Source of the DNA: Rubrivivax sp.
GTDB taxonomy: Bacteria; Pseudomonadota; Gammaproteobacteria; Burkholderiales; Burkholderiaceae_C
Reading direction: 5' to 3'
Assembly: GCA_027491255.1 (NCBI GenBank)
Contig: JAIXWM010000178.1
Location: 1 to 64,000, forward strand
DNA: 64,000 nucleotides
Both the position numbers and the translations under genes were made by a program. Below are positions 8,603 through 16,942 of the stretch, piece by piece (position 1 is the stretch's first letter; each line of letters begins with the position of its first letter). Under the pieces are notes generated by a model, which had not been told where the DNA came from, ran no database searches, and saw only the letters and a list, made by a program, of their open reading frames with translations.

Positions 8603-8899
8603 TCAGTGGTGGGACGGGCGGACGCCGAGCCGTGTCGTGCCGTCGGACGCCGATGGGGCAGCCTGCACGTCTTCGGCGGGGGTGAGCGTCTTCATCGACA
8701 AAGCGTGAATTTGCTCACGCATTCTATCGCCCAGCACCGCGTAGACCCGCTGGTGTCGCCGCACGCGCGTCAGGCCCTCGAAGGCCGAGGAGACGATGGT
8801 GGCGAAGAAATGCCGACCGTCGCCTTCGACTTCCAGGCGCTCGCAGGCCAGGCCCGCAGCGATGTAGGAGCGCACTTCGTCAGGGGTGGGTTCGACCAT
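8603..8899 (-). CDS. BolA/IbaG family protein
   Basis: This is a 98-residue BolA-like protein with the class II KH-like fold. Visible motifs are the helical start TPDEVRSYIAAGLACERLEVEGDGRHFFATIVSSAF (read in parts) and the conserved FEGLTRVRRHQRVYAVLG helix with HQ..VY. BolA/IbaG proteins bind monothiol glutaredoxins and [2Fe-2S] clusters and affect iron and acid-stress responses and cell envelope genes. Its position immediately before murA matches the ibaG-murA pairing in other proteobacteria. The ~20-residue C-terminal tail after LTPAEDV is variable. ATG at 8899 is the only sensible start. Confidence 0.9.
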   Translation of the reverse strand: MVEPTPDEVRSYIAAGLACERLEVEGDGRHFFATIVSSAFEGLTRVRRHQRVYAVLGDRMREQIHALSMKTLTPAEDVQAAPSASDGTTRLGVRPSHH

Positions 8900-8988
8900 C
8901 CCTGCATTATCGCGGGGTCCGCCGTGCCGGCGCGTGGGGCGCCCCGGCTTGCTGTCAGACGATGAGGTTGAGGCTGCCGTCTGCCGCT

Positions 8989-9795
8989 TCAACGCCCGCG
9001 AAACACCGGGCGCCGCTTCTCGTTGAACGCCGCCACGCCTTCGCGCCGGTCGTCCGTGTCGACGAGGTGGTTGTAGGCCTCGACCTCGAAACGGAAGGCC
9101 GTGCGCAGTTCCATCTGCCCGCCGTACCGCACCGCCTTCTTGATCTGGCGCACCGACAGCGGGGCGTTGCCTGCGATCGCGCCCGCCGTCTCGAGCGCTT
9201 GGGCCACCACCTCGCCGGGCGCGTGCACGGCGTTCACTAGGCCCCACTCCTGCGCCTGCGCTGCGTCGAAGGGACGCCCCGTGAGCAGGAGTTCCTTCGC
9301 GCGGCGATCGCCCAGCGCGCGTGGCAGCGTCTGTGTGCCGCCCATGCCCGGCATGATGCCCAGCGTCACCTCGCTGAAGGCGAAGCGCGCAGCGCTGCTG
9401 GCGTAGGCGAAGTCGCAGCACAGCACGATCTCCAGCCCGCCGCCATAGGCGTGTCCGTTGACCGCGCCGATCAGCGGCAGCGGCATGTCCACCATGGCCC
9501 AGTAGGCGCGCTCGAAGATCTCGTGCTGGTGCTGCCATTGCTCCCGCGTCATGCCATGGCGTTCCTTGAGGTCGCCGCCGCCGCAGAAGATGCGCTCGCC
9601 GGCACCTGTGAGCACGACACAGCGCCAGTGACGCGGGTGCGCGGTCAGCTCCAGCCACAGCGCGGCCAGCTCCTCGCCCATGCGGGTGTTGATCGCATTG
9701 CCGACCTCGGGGCGGTTCAGCGTGACGAGCAGCGTGTGTTCCCCGGCTGCGGCGATGCCAAGGGTCTGGAAAGTGGGCAGATCGAGAGTGCTCAT
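8989..9795 (-). CDS. Enoyl-CoA hydratase/isomerase family protein
   Basis: This is a 268-residue crotonase-fold protein. It shows the first oxyanion-hole segment (ERIFCGGGDLKE), the second (NGHAYGGGLEIVLCCDFAYA) and the FSEVTLGIMPGMGGTQ loop. The crotonase fold stabilises an acyl-CoA enolate; substrates cannot be deduced. The glutamate in ASSAARFAFSEVTLGI-type loops and the GMGGTQ motif fit hydratases acting on short- to medium-chain or branched acyl-CoAs. ATG at 9795 (MSTLDLPTF) is preferred to upstream low-complexity codons. It sits between the ABC-2 permease and bolA, a place where many relatives have no gene, so it may be a local insertion. Confidence 0.9.
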   Translation of the reverse strand: MSTLDLPTFQTLGIAAAGEHTLLVTLNRPEVGNAINTRMGEELAALWLELTAHPRHWRCVVLTGAGERIFCGGGDLKERHGMTREQWQHQHEIFERAYWAMVDMPLPLIGAVNGHAYGGGLEIVLCCDFAYASSAARFAFSEVTLGIMPGMGGTQTLPRALGDRRAKELLLTGRPFDAAQAQEWGLVNAVHAPGEVVAQALETAGAIAGNAPLSVRQIKKAVRYGGQMELRTAFRFEVEAYNHLVDTDDRREGVAAFNEKRRPVFRGR

Positions 9796-9871
9796 GGCAG
9801 TCAGGTCGGGTTGGCGTGCAGCACGGCCGCGGGCACTGCGCGGCGCACGCAGCCTTCGCGGCAGCCTGCCC

Positions 9872-10629
9872 TCATGACCGGATCTTGTAGCCGCTGGCCA
9901 GCAGGCGCAGCGCAATGGTGACCACGACAGCGAAGCTCGTGGCCACGACGCCCAGGCTCAGCCATGGGGAGACGTCGCTCGCGCCGAAGAAGCCGCGCCG
10001 GAAGCCGTCGATCATGTAGAAGAAGGGGTTCAGGTGGCTCACGCCTTGCCAGAAGGCAGGCAGCGAATGCACGGAATAGAACACGCCCGACAGAAAAGTC
10101 ATCGGCATGATGATGAAGTTCTGGAACGCGGCGAGCTGGTCGAACTTCTCGGCCCACAGCCCGGCGATCAGCCCGAGCGTGCCCAGGATGGCAGCCCCCA
10201 GCAGGGCGAACACGGCGATCCAGAGCGGCTCGGCCAGGCCGGGCGGCGCAAACCATCCGGTCACCAGCAGCACGCCGCTGCCGACTGCGAGCCCGCGCAC
10301 CATCGCCGCGCCAACGTAAGCGAGGTACCAGGCGGCCGGTGACAGCGGCGTCACCAGCAGGAAGACCAGGTTGCCGGTGATCTTGCTCTGGATCAGCGAA
10401 GAGCTGCTGTTGGCAAAGGCGTTCTGCAGCACGCTCATCATCACGAGCCCAGGGATCAGGAAGCTCGTGTAGCCCACACCGGGATAGACCTGCACGTGGT
10501 CCTCGAGCACATGGCCGAAGATCAGCAGGTACAGCAGCGCAGTCAGCACCGGCGCGGCCACGGTCTGGAAGGCCACCTTCCAGAAGCGCAGGACCTCCTT
10601 GCGAAGCAGCGGCAGCACGCCTTCGAGTC

Positions 10630-10633
<4 letters not shown>
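9872..10633 (-). CDS. ABC-2 type exporter permease (YadH/NodJ-like)
   Basis: This is a 253-residue inner-membrane permease with about six membrane segments (for example near residues 20-40, 60-80, 105-130, 140-165, 170-195 and 225-245). The sequence FQNFIIMPMTFLSGVFYSVHSLP followed by LNPFFYMIDGFRRGFFG, read in parts, is typical of ABC-2 permeases of the YadH/NodJ group. Its ATG at 10633 overlaps the stop codon of the ATPase gene by 4 bp, so the two subunits are translationally coupled. The exported substrate is unknown. In related genomes this pair lies between mlaB and bolA-murA. Confidence 0.92.
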
Positions 10634-11550
<917 letters not shown>

Positions 11551-11661
11551 GGAGGCTCATTGTAGGGAGGCCGCCCGCCAAGCCCTGCGAGGCCTGGGCA
11601 GCGGGATGATATCTATCGCAATATCTTCCCGCTCCGAGCCGCGGAATCCTCGAGTCACGAC

Positions 11662-11928
11662 ATGTCGCAGACAGCCAAGATCTTCACCACCGGGCGCAGC
11701 CAGGCCGTGCGCCTGCCCAAGGAATTCCGTTTCGAAGGCCGGGAGGTCTACATCCGGCGCGACCCGCGCACCGGCGACGTCGTGCTGTCGAGGCGCCCAC
11801 CCGACTGGTCGGGCCTGTTCGAACTGGACGCCACCACGGAGGTGCCGGACCACTTCCTGTCGCCGGCCGAGCGCGCCCAGGGCATGCACGATCGCGACCC
11901 CTTCGGTGACCGGCGTGGCGCCGCCTGA
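11662..11928 (+). CDS. vapB: VapB-type antitoxin (AbrB/SpoVT domain)
   Basis: This 88-residue protein starts with an AbrB-like swapped-hairpin DNA-binding domain (KIFTTGRSQAVRLPKEFRF) and continues into an acidic tail that would neutralise a VapC ribonuclease. VapB proteins bind the toxin active site and repress their own promoter. The stop codon is 2 bp from the vapC ATG, the usual toxin-antitoxin spacing. vapC is frameshifted here, so the antitoxin may now lack a functional partner. It diverges from the YadG-like ATPase gene. Confidence 0.9.
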   Translation: MSQTAKIFTTGRSQAVRLPKEFRFEGREVYIRRDPRTGDVVLSRRPPDWSGLFELDATTEVPDHFLSPAERAQGMHDRDPFGDRRGAA

Positions 11929-11930
11929 CG

Positions 11931-12328
11931 ATGCGCCACCTGCTCGACACGAACATCGTCAGCCAGGTGATCCGCGGCGACGAGCCCCGTGTACGCCAGC
12001 GTCTGGCCGCGCTGCCCATGGGCACAGCCGTGATCTCGGCCGTGACCGAGGCAGAACTGCACCACGGCCTGGCCCGCCGCAGCCACCCGGCCAGCCTGAG
12101 CCAGCGGGTGCAGGCCTTCCTGGTGCGCGTCGATGGCCTGCCCTGGGATTCCGCGGCCGCGTCGGCCTACGGCGGCCTGCGCGTCGCCTGCAAGGCCGCC
12201 GGCGTGACGCTCGCGCCGCTGGACCTGATGATCGCGGCGCGCGCGCGGTCGAAGCCACGCTCGTTACCCGGGACCGGGCCTTCCTGCGCGTGCCCGAAGG
12301 CTTGCGGGTGGAGACCTGGCTGGAGTAG
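11931..12328 (+). pseudogene. vapC: vapC-type PIN ribonuclease toxin, frameshifted near the 3' end
   Basis: The first ~105 codons encode a VapC PIN domain with acidic residues D6 (LLDTNIVS), E42 region (TEAELHHG) and D in APLDLMIAA. In a CG-rich tract at about 12240-12252 (GCGGCGCGCGCGCGG) the frame slips: the original frame runs to 12347 with unrelated residues, whereas the family-typical ending (ATLVTRDRAFLRVPEG...LRVETWLE) continues in another frame to a TAG at 12326-12328. One base inserted, or two removed, in the tract would restore the protein. The last PIN acidic residue (D in TRDRAF) is therefore lost from the encoded product. This is either a recent inactivation in a slippery tract or a base-call error. 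Confidence 0.82.
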
Positions 12329-12364
12329 GCGCCTGCTCGATCCCTGAGCGGCACCGCCGCGGGT

Positions 12365-13558
12365 TCAGCCCTGCGCGCGCCGCTGCAGCACCTCGAAGGC
12401 CGGCAGCGTCTTGCCCTCGAGCACCTCGAGGAAGGCGCCGCCGCCGGTGGAGATGTAGCCGATGTCGCGCTCGATGCCGTACTTGGCGATCGCCGCCAGC
12501 GTGTCGCCGCCGCCGGCGATGCTGAAGGCCGGGCTCGCGGCGATGGCGCGCGCCAGGGTCTCGGTGCCGTGGGCGAAGGCGTCGAACTCGAACACGCCCA
12601 CCGGCCCGTTCCAGACGATGGTGCCGGCCGCGCGCAGCTTGTCGGCCAGCAGCTGCGCGGTCTTCGGGCCGATGTCCAGGATCAGGTCGTCGTCGGCCAC
12701 CTCGTTGGCGGCCTTCACGGTGGCCGGCGCGTCGGCGGCGAAGGCCTTGGCGCAGACCACGTCCACCGGGATGGGCACCTCGGCGCCGCGCGCGGCCATC
12801 GCCGCCATCACGGCGCGGGCCTCGTCCACCAGGTCGGGTTCGGCCAGCGACTTGCCGATCTTCAGCCCGGCCGCGAGCATGAAGGTGTTGGCGATGCCCC
12901 CACCCACCACCAGCCCGTCGACCTTGGCCGCCAGGCTCTGCAGGATGGTCAGCTTGGTCGAGACCTTGCTGCCGGCCACGATGGCCACGAGCGGCCGCTT
13001 CGGCGCGGCCAGCGCCTTCGTGATGGCGTCGATCTCGGCCGCCAGCAGCGGCCCGGCGCAGGCCACCGGCGCATGCTGCGCGATGCCGTGGGTGGACGCC
13101 TCGGCGCGGTGCGCGGTGCCGAAGGCGTCGTGCACGAAGATGTCGCACAGCGCGGCCAGCTTGCGCGCCAGCGCCTCGTCGTTCTTCTTCTCGCCCTTGT
13201 TGAGACGGCAGTTCTCGAGCATCACCACCTGCCCTGGGGCCACGTCGACGCCGTCGACCCAGCCGCTCTTCAGCGGCACCTCGCGCCCGAGCAGCTCGCC
13301 CAGGCGCTGCGCCACCGGCGCCAGCGTGTCCTCGGGCTTGAACGCGCCCTCGGTGGGGCGACCCAGGTGCGAGGTCACCATCACCGCGGCGCCGGCCTCG
13401 AGCGCCATGCGCACGCAGGGCACCGAGGCCCGGATGCGCGTGTCCTCGGTGATGCGGCCGGCGTCGTCCTGCGGCACGTTGAGGTCGGCGCGGATGAACA
13501 CGCGCTTGCCGGCCACCTGGCCGGCGGCGACGAGGTCGGAGAAGCGGAGGATGTGCAT
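12365..13558 (-). CDS. pgk: Phosphoglycerate kinase
   Basis: PGK interconverts 1,3-bisphosphoglycerate + ADP and 3-phosphoglycerate + ATP in glycolysis and gluconeogenesis. The 397-residue protein has the family landmarks: FIRADLNVPQ near the N-terminus, SHLGRPTEG, the nucleotide-loop NGPVGVFE and the C-terminal GGGDTLAAI and STGGGAFLE. Length is typical. ATG at 13558 (MHILRFSDL) is chosen because upstream in-frame codons show no family similarity. It is monocistronic here; in many relatives pgk sits with gap or pyk, but here its neighbours are vapBC and a DUF4143 ATPase. Confidence 0.97.
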   Translation of the reverse strand: MHILRFSDLVAAGQVAGKRVFIRADLNVPQDDAGRITEDTRIRASVPCVRMALEAGAAVMVTSHLGRPTEGAFKPEDTLAPVAQRLGELLGREVPLKSGWVDGVDVAPGQVVMLENCRLNKGEKKNDEALARKLAALCDIFVHDAFGTAHRAEASTHGIAQHAPVACAGPLLAAEIDAITKALAAPKRPLVAIVAGSKVSTKLTILQSLAAKVDGLVVGGGIANTFMLAAGLKIGKSLAEPDLVDEARAVMAAMAARGAEVPIPVDVVCAKAFAADAPATVKAANEVADDDLILDIGPKTAQLLADKLRAAGTIVWNGPVGVFEFDAFAHGTETLARAIAASPAFSIAGGGDTLAAIAKYGIERDIGYISTGGGAFLEVLEGKTLPAFEVLQRRAQG

Positions 13559-13840
13559 GGGGTGGGGCCAGGAGCGTTGAGCCGTCGATGCCGTGGTGCG
13601 TGTCAGCCGGGGCCACGGATCTTCAGCCCATCGGCCGGCAGACGCAGATGATGCCCGATCGTAGATTCGGCCGTTGGGCGCGCCCGAGCGGGCTGTCATC
13701 GGCCGTGATGGCAAGGCGCGAACCGCAGCCATGGCCTGTGCCCTGGCGAGGATACGCAACGCCGCCAGCGTGGTCGAGGGCAACTCGATCGGGTGGGCAG
13801 CGCCGTCACCCGACTGGTGAGGCCGGTCGTGGCCGGAATC

Positions 13841-13892
13841 TTCCGACCCGGCAAGTACTTGCTCGCGGAAAAAAGCGGTCAACTGCCGAATC
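13841..13892 (+). repeat. Dispersed repeat copy A (partner at 30751-30805)
   Basis: The segment shares TTCCGACCCGG, then TGCTCGCG, then AGCGGTC, then GCCG-ATC in the same order with 30751-30805, 16.9 kb away. It includes a small palindrome CAAGTACTTG. Overall similarity by eye is roughly 70%. Function unknown; it could be a short dispersed palindromic element. Confidence 0.4.
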
Positions 13893-14014
13893 TATGATCA
13901 TGCTTCCGACGGGCTTGCGCCGGGGCATCGGGTTCGAGACGGTTCTTCGGGGCCTTCCCACGCCGCGGCACCGGGGAGAGGTCAAGAGTCTCATCGAGTC
14001 CGCGGCACCATGTC

Positions 14015-14040
14015 GGGGACAGGTATTGAACATTGCAAAT
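14015..14040 (+). repeat. REP-like motif GGGGACAGGT with AT-rich tail
   Basis: GGGGACAGGTATTGAA at 14015 is followed 15 bp later by a related CAGGTATCAAA (starting ~14041). The core GGG(A/T)CAGGT recurs twice near 41.3 kb. Such GGGGTCAGGT/GGGGACAGGT motifs are common extragenic repeats in proteobacteria and are often associated with RAYT-type transposases; no transposase is present here. Confidence 0.4.
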
Positions 14041-14067
14041 CAGGTATCAAAACTCCATAATTGCAAG

Positions 14068-15234
14068 GTGTTCACCCGCAGCCTGCAGCCTGCTCTGGCC
14101 GATGATCTGGCGCACGCGCCAGCGGTGGTTCTTCTGGGCCCACGCCAGGTGGGCAAGACCACGCTGGCGCTGGAGCTCGCGCGTTCGCGGCCTCACGTCT
14201 ACCTCGATCTCGAATCGGAGCGCGATGTCGGACGCCTGGCGCAGGCCGAGCTCTATCTCGAGTCACAGCGCGGGCGGCTCGTCATCCTGGACGAAATCCA
14301 CCGCGTGCCCGGCCTGCTGCCGATCCTGCGGGGCCAGATCGACGCCGCGCGCCGCGCCGGCATCGGTGCCGGGCTGTACCTGCTGCTGGGGTCGGCGTCG
14401 CTGGAGGTGCTGAAGCAGTCGGGCGAGACACTCGCCGGCCGGGTGGCGTTTCGCGAGCTCGGGCCATTGCATGTCGGCGAGACGGGCCCAGGGCGCATGG
14501 AAGATCTGTGGCTGCGCGGCGGCTTCCCGCCCAGCCTCACAGCGCCGACCGACGCCCGCAGCCTGCGCTGGCGCGAAGACTTCATCAGAACCTACCTCGA
14601 GCGCGACGTCCCGCAGTTCGGCCCGCGCATTGCAGCGCAGGCCCTGCGCCGACTGTGGACGATGCTCGCCCACCACCAGGGCGGACTGCTCAACATGGCG
14701 CAGCTGGCACGCAACCTCGGCGTGGACGTCAAGACCGTCGGCAGCTACATCGACCTGCTCTGTGACTTGCTGCTGCTGCGCCGGCTGACGCCGTGGCACG
14801 CCAGCGTCGGCAAGCGGCTGGTGCGCACGCCCAAGGTCTACCTGCGTGACAGCGGCCTGCTGCACGCGCTGCTGGGCATCCCGACGATGGACACGCTGCT
14901 GTCGCACATGGTGGTCGGGGCCAGCTGGGAGGGTTTCTGCATTGAGACCCTGCTCGCCTGTGCGCCCGACGGCGTGTCGGCGTACTTCTACCGCACCAGC
15001 GCAGGGGCCGAGATCGACCTGCTGCTGGCCTGGCCGGGCGGCGAGCTTTGGGCCGTCGAGATCAAGCGCAGCCTGGCGCCCAAGCCCGAGCGCGGTTTCC
15101 ACGTCGCTTGCGCTGACCTGAAGCCTGCGCGCCGATGGGTCGTGTACCCAGGCCGGGAGGCCTTTCCGCTGGCCGAGGGCATCGAGGCGCTGCCGCTGCC
15201 CGAGGCCTGCCGCCAGTTCGGCCCCGGCCCCTGA
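14068..15234 (+). CDS. AAA-type ATPase with DUF4143 domain
   Basis: This 388-residue protein has Walker A (GPRQVGKTT, ~24-32) and Walker B (LVILDEIHR, ~71-79) of the AAA_14 family, then a C-terminal DUF4143 domain (roughly 190-340) with a PD-(D/E)xK-like segment (GAEIDLLLAW...ELWAVEIKRS). Members are frequent, patchily distributed and of unknown function; toxin-antitoxin or defence-related roles have been suggested. Start is uncertain: GTG at 14068 gives VFTRSLQPALADDL, the position where homologues begin; the longer in-frame codons upstream are not family-like. Its TGA is immediately abutted by the stop codon of the convergent K+ channel gene with no intervening base. Confidence 0.88.
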   Translation: MFTRSLQPALADDLAHAPAVVLLGPRQVGKTTLALELARSRPHVYLDLESERDVGRLAQAELYLESQRGRLVILDEIHRVPGLLPILRGQIDAARRAGIGAGLYLLLGSASLEVLKQSGETLAGRVAFRELGPLHVGETGPGRMEDLWLRGGFPPSLTAPTDARSLRWREDFIRTYLERDVPQFGPRIAAQALRRLWTMLAHHQGGLLNMAQLARNLGVDVKTVGSYIDLLCDLLLLRRLTPWHASVGKRLVRTPKVYLRDSGLLHALLGIPTMDTLLSHMVVGASWEGFCIETLLACAPDGVSAYFYRTSAGAEIDLLLAWPGGELWAVEIKRSLAPKPERGFHVACADLKPARRWVVYPGREAFPLAEGIEALPLPEACRQFGPGP

Positions 15235-15744
15235 TCACAGGCCGTGGCGGCCGGTCGCCTGCGCGTCGTGGCGCGGGCTGGGGTCCTCCCGGTGCCCCCG
15301 CGCACTCGCCAGCCCCGGCCAGTACTTCTGCATCTCCAGGAACAGGAAGGACGCCGACCAGGTGATCAGCACGAACCCGGTCAGCGCCTCTATGCCGGTG
15401 AGGTAGCGTATCGGTCCGGTGGCGACGATGTCGCCGTAGCCCACGGTGGTGAAGGTGACGAAGGAGAAGTAGCTGCAGTCCAGCAGCGTGCCGCCGTTGC
15501 TGACGTTGCCGGTGAGGGTGCCCATGCCGTCGACCCGCAGCAGGCCCCAGTAGGTCAGCGCGAACAGCCAGATCTCGGCCACGTGCGCCACCAGGATCAG
15601 GAACACGCCCCACAGCACCTTGTAGCGTGGGGGCACCCGCACGCGCGGCAGGTGGCGGGCCAATTGGTACAGGGTCTCGTAGTGGATCACCACGGCCAGC
15701 GCGACGACCAGGCTGTTGATGACCAGGACGGTGAGGAGTTCCAT
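15235..15744 (-). CDS. Two-transmembrane ion channel (K+ channel type)
   Basis: This is a 169-residue inner-membrane protein with hydrophobic segments near residues 5-22, 43-66 and 125-142, and a pore loop holding the potassium selectivity filter TTVGYGD (~99-105). It belongs to the Ion_trans_2 (Kch/KcsA-like pore) family. There is no RCK/TrkA-N regulatory domain. ATG at 15744 (MELLTVLVIN) is chosen over upstream non-hydrophobic codons. It follows the metallopeptidase gene by 10 bp and may be co-transcribed with it and the molybdopterin oxidoreductase. The physiological ion and gating signal cannot be inferred. Confidence 0.88.
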   Translation of the reverse strand: MELLTVLVINSLVVALAVVIHYETLYQLARHLPRVRVPPRYKVLWGVFLILVAHVAEIWLFALTYWGLLRVDGMGTLTGNVSNGGTLLDCSYFSFVTFTTVGYGDIVATGPIRYLTGIEALTGFVLITWSASFLFLEMQKYWPGLASARGHREDPSPRHDAQATGRHGL

Positions 15745-15754
15745 CGCGGGATTC

Positions 15755-16942
15755 TCAGCCCGGGTCCACCACGCGGGTGAGTGCCGCCCGTCGCTCTGCG
15801 TGCGGCAGCGCAGCGATTCGACGCACCTCCGCATGGAAGCGCGCGAAGTCCCGGCCCTGCTGCTCGAACAGGCGCTCGAAGGCTGGGACCAGGTCGTCGT
15901 AGGCGGCCAGCACGCCGAGCGAGGCGTTGTTGGCGCGCTCGAACCAGCCGTCGTAGCCGGTGAAACCGCCCCAGCGCTCGTGCTTCAGGCGCTGGTGGTC
16001 GGCGCGCATCTGCGCCATCACGGCGGCCTTGCGTTCGCGCCTGGACGCGTCGGAGCCGGGGCTGCGGTAGACGGCGTCGAGCTCGCGCCGGGCGGCGAGC
16101 GTGAGCGCGCGGAAATCCTGGCGCCGGGCTTCGTGGGCCCCGTATTCGGCCTGCGCCGCGGGGCTGGCCTGGCGGAGCCAGCGTTCCACGCCCAGGCGCT
16201 CGACCGCGGTGGCGTAGGACTCGTTGAAGGTGGTGTCATCCGCCACGTAGACGACCTGGTGCGCAAGCTCGTGGAAGAGCAGCCGCGCCAGTTCGCCCTC
16301 GGACCAGCGGATGAAGGTGCTCAGCAGCGGGTCGCCGCCCAGCCAGCTGGTCCAGCCCAGCGTCGAGTACGCGGGCACGCCGTAGACGCTGACCTCGAGC
16401 CCCTGGGCGCGCAGCTGCGCGGCCAGTGCGTCGGCCTGCGCGCGGTCGAAGTAGCCGCGGTAGCCCACGCAGCCCACGACCGGGAAGCACCAGGTCTGCA
16501 GCGTCAGCGACAGCTCGGGTGCGGCCACCACGTTCCACACCGCCGCCGTGCGCGGCAGCTCGGCGTAGCGGCGGTAGCTTGGGTTGTCGGGCAGCGCGAG
16601 CTCGCGCACCGCGAAATCGCGCATGCGCTGCGTCAGGCGCAGGCGCTCGCGCAGCGCCTCGGGGGTGGCGCCGTCGTCCACCCAGTCGGCCACCGGGCGC
16701 GCGCGCTGCAGCAGGTCCAGGTGGCCGCCGACCGACTGCGCGAAGTAGCCCAGGCTGCAACCCGACAGCAGCGTGGCAGCCAGCGCGGCGACGGCCACCG
16801 CCGTGGCGTGCTGGGCGAATGCCGCCACCGCGGCCTGCTCGGCAGTGCCCGCCGACGCGGCGTGCTTGGCAATGGCCGCCGACGCGGCGTGCCTGGTAAT
16901 GGCCGCCGACGCGGCCGGGGGCGGCGCGCGCCGGGCGATCAC
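15755..16942 (-). CDS. Predicted zinc aminopeptidase lipoprotein (COG4324-like)
   Basis: This is a 395-residue predicted aminopeptidase with zinc motif H224-E225-L-A-H228 (LLFHELAHQ) followed by FNESYATAVE, the third-ligand region. A lipobox (LLSGC, C62) predicts lipidation and an outer- or inner-membrane periplasmic location. The signal region before C62 is unusually long (61 residues) because the first ~45 codons contain tandem 9-residue repeats rich in Ala/His (DNA repeat at 16851-16916). ATG at 16942 overlaps the stop of the upstream oxidoreductase by 4 bp, so coupled translation is likely. No alternative start gives a credible signal peptide. The substrate is unknown. Confidence 0.85.
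   Translation of the reverse strand: MIARRAPPPAASAAITRHAASAAIAKHAASAGTAEQAAVAAFAQHATAVAVAALAATLLSGCSLGYFAQSVGGHLDLLQRARPVADWVDDGATPEALRERLRLTQRMRDFAVRELALPDNPSYRRYAELPRTAAVWNVVAAPELSLTLQTWCFPVVGCVGYRGYFDRAQADALAAQLRAQGLEVSVYGVPAYSTLGWTSWLGGDPLLSTFIRWSEGELARLLFHELAHQVVYVADDTTFNESYATAVERLGVERWLRQASPAAQAEYGAHEARRQDFRALTLAARRELDAVYRSPGSDASRRERKAAVMAQMRADHQRLKHERWGGFTGYDGWFERANNASLGVLAAYDDLVPAFERLFEQQGRDFARFHAEVRRIAALPHAERRAALTRVVDPG
16851..16916. repeat. 27-bp tandem repeat inside a signal-peptide-coding region
   Basis: Two near-identical 27-bp units (16851-16877 and 16878-16904; starting GCCGACGCGGCGTGC) and a 12-bp partial third unit encode nine-residue repeats at the N-terminus of the lipoprotein peptidase. 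The unit length is a multiple of three, so copy-number change would lengthen or shorten the N-terminus without frameshift. Confidence 0.85.

Larger units (their letters stand above)
13559..14067. other. 509-bp intergenic region between pgk and the DUF4143 ATPase gene
   Basis: No convincing gene was seen on either strand: open frames here have no recognisable motif and unnatural composition. The pgk promoter should lie in the left part. The right part (from about 13841) contains two repeat-like segments described separately (13841-13892 and 14015-14040) and becomes AT-richer just before the ATPase gene, where the promoter of that gene is most likely. Confidence 0.6.

Noticed and set aside
13588..14067. 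In-frame upstream extension of the DUF4143 ATPase gene
   Set aside because: The extra 160 codons have no similarity to the family and include repeat sequence; homologues start at VFTRSLQP.
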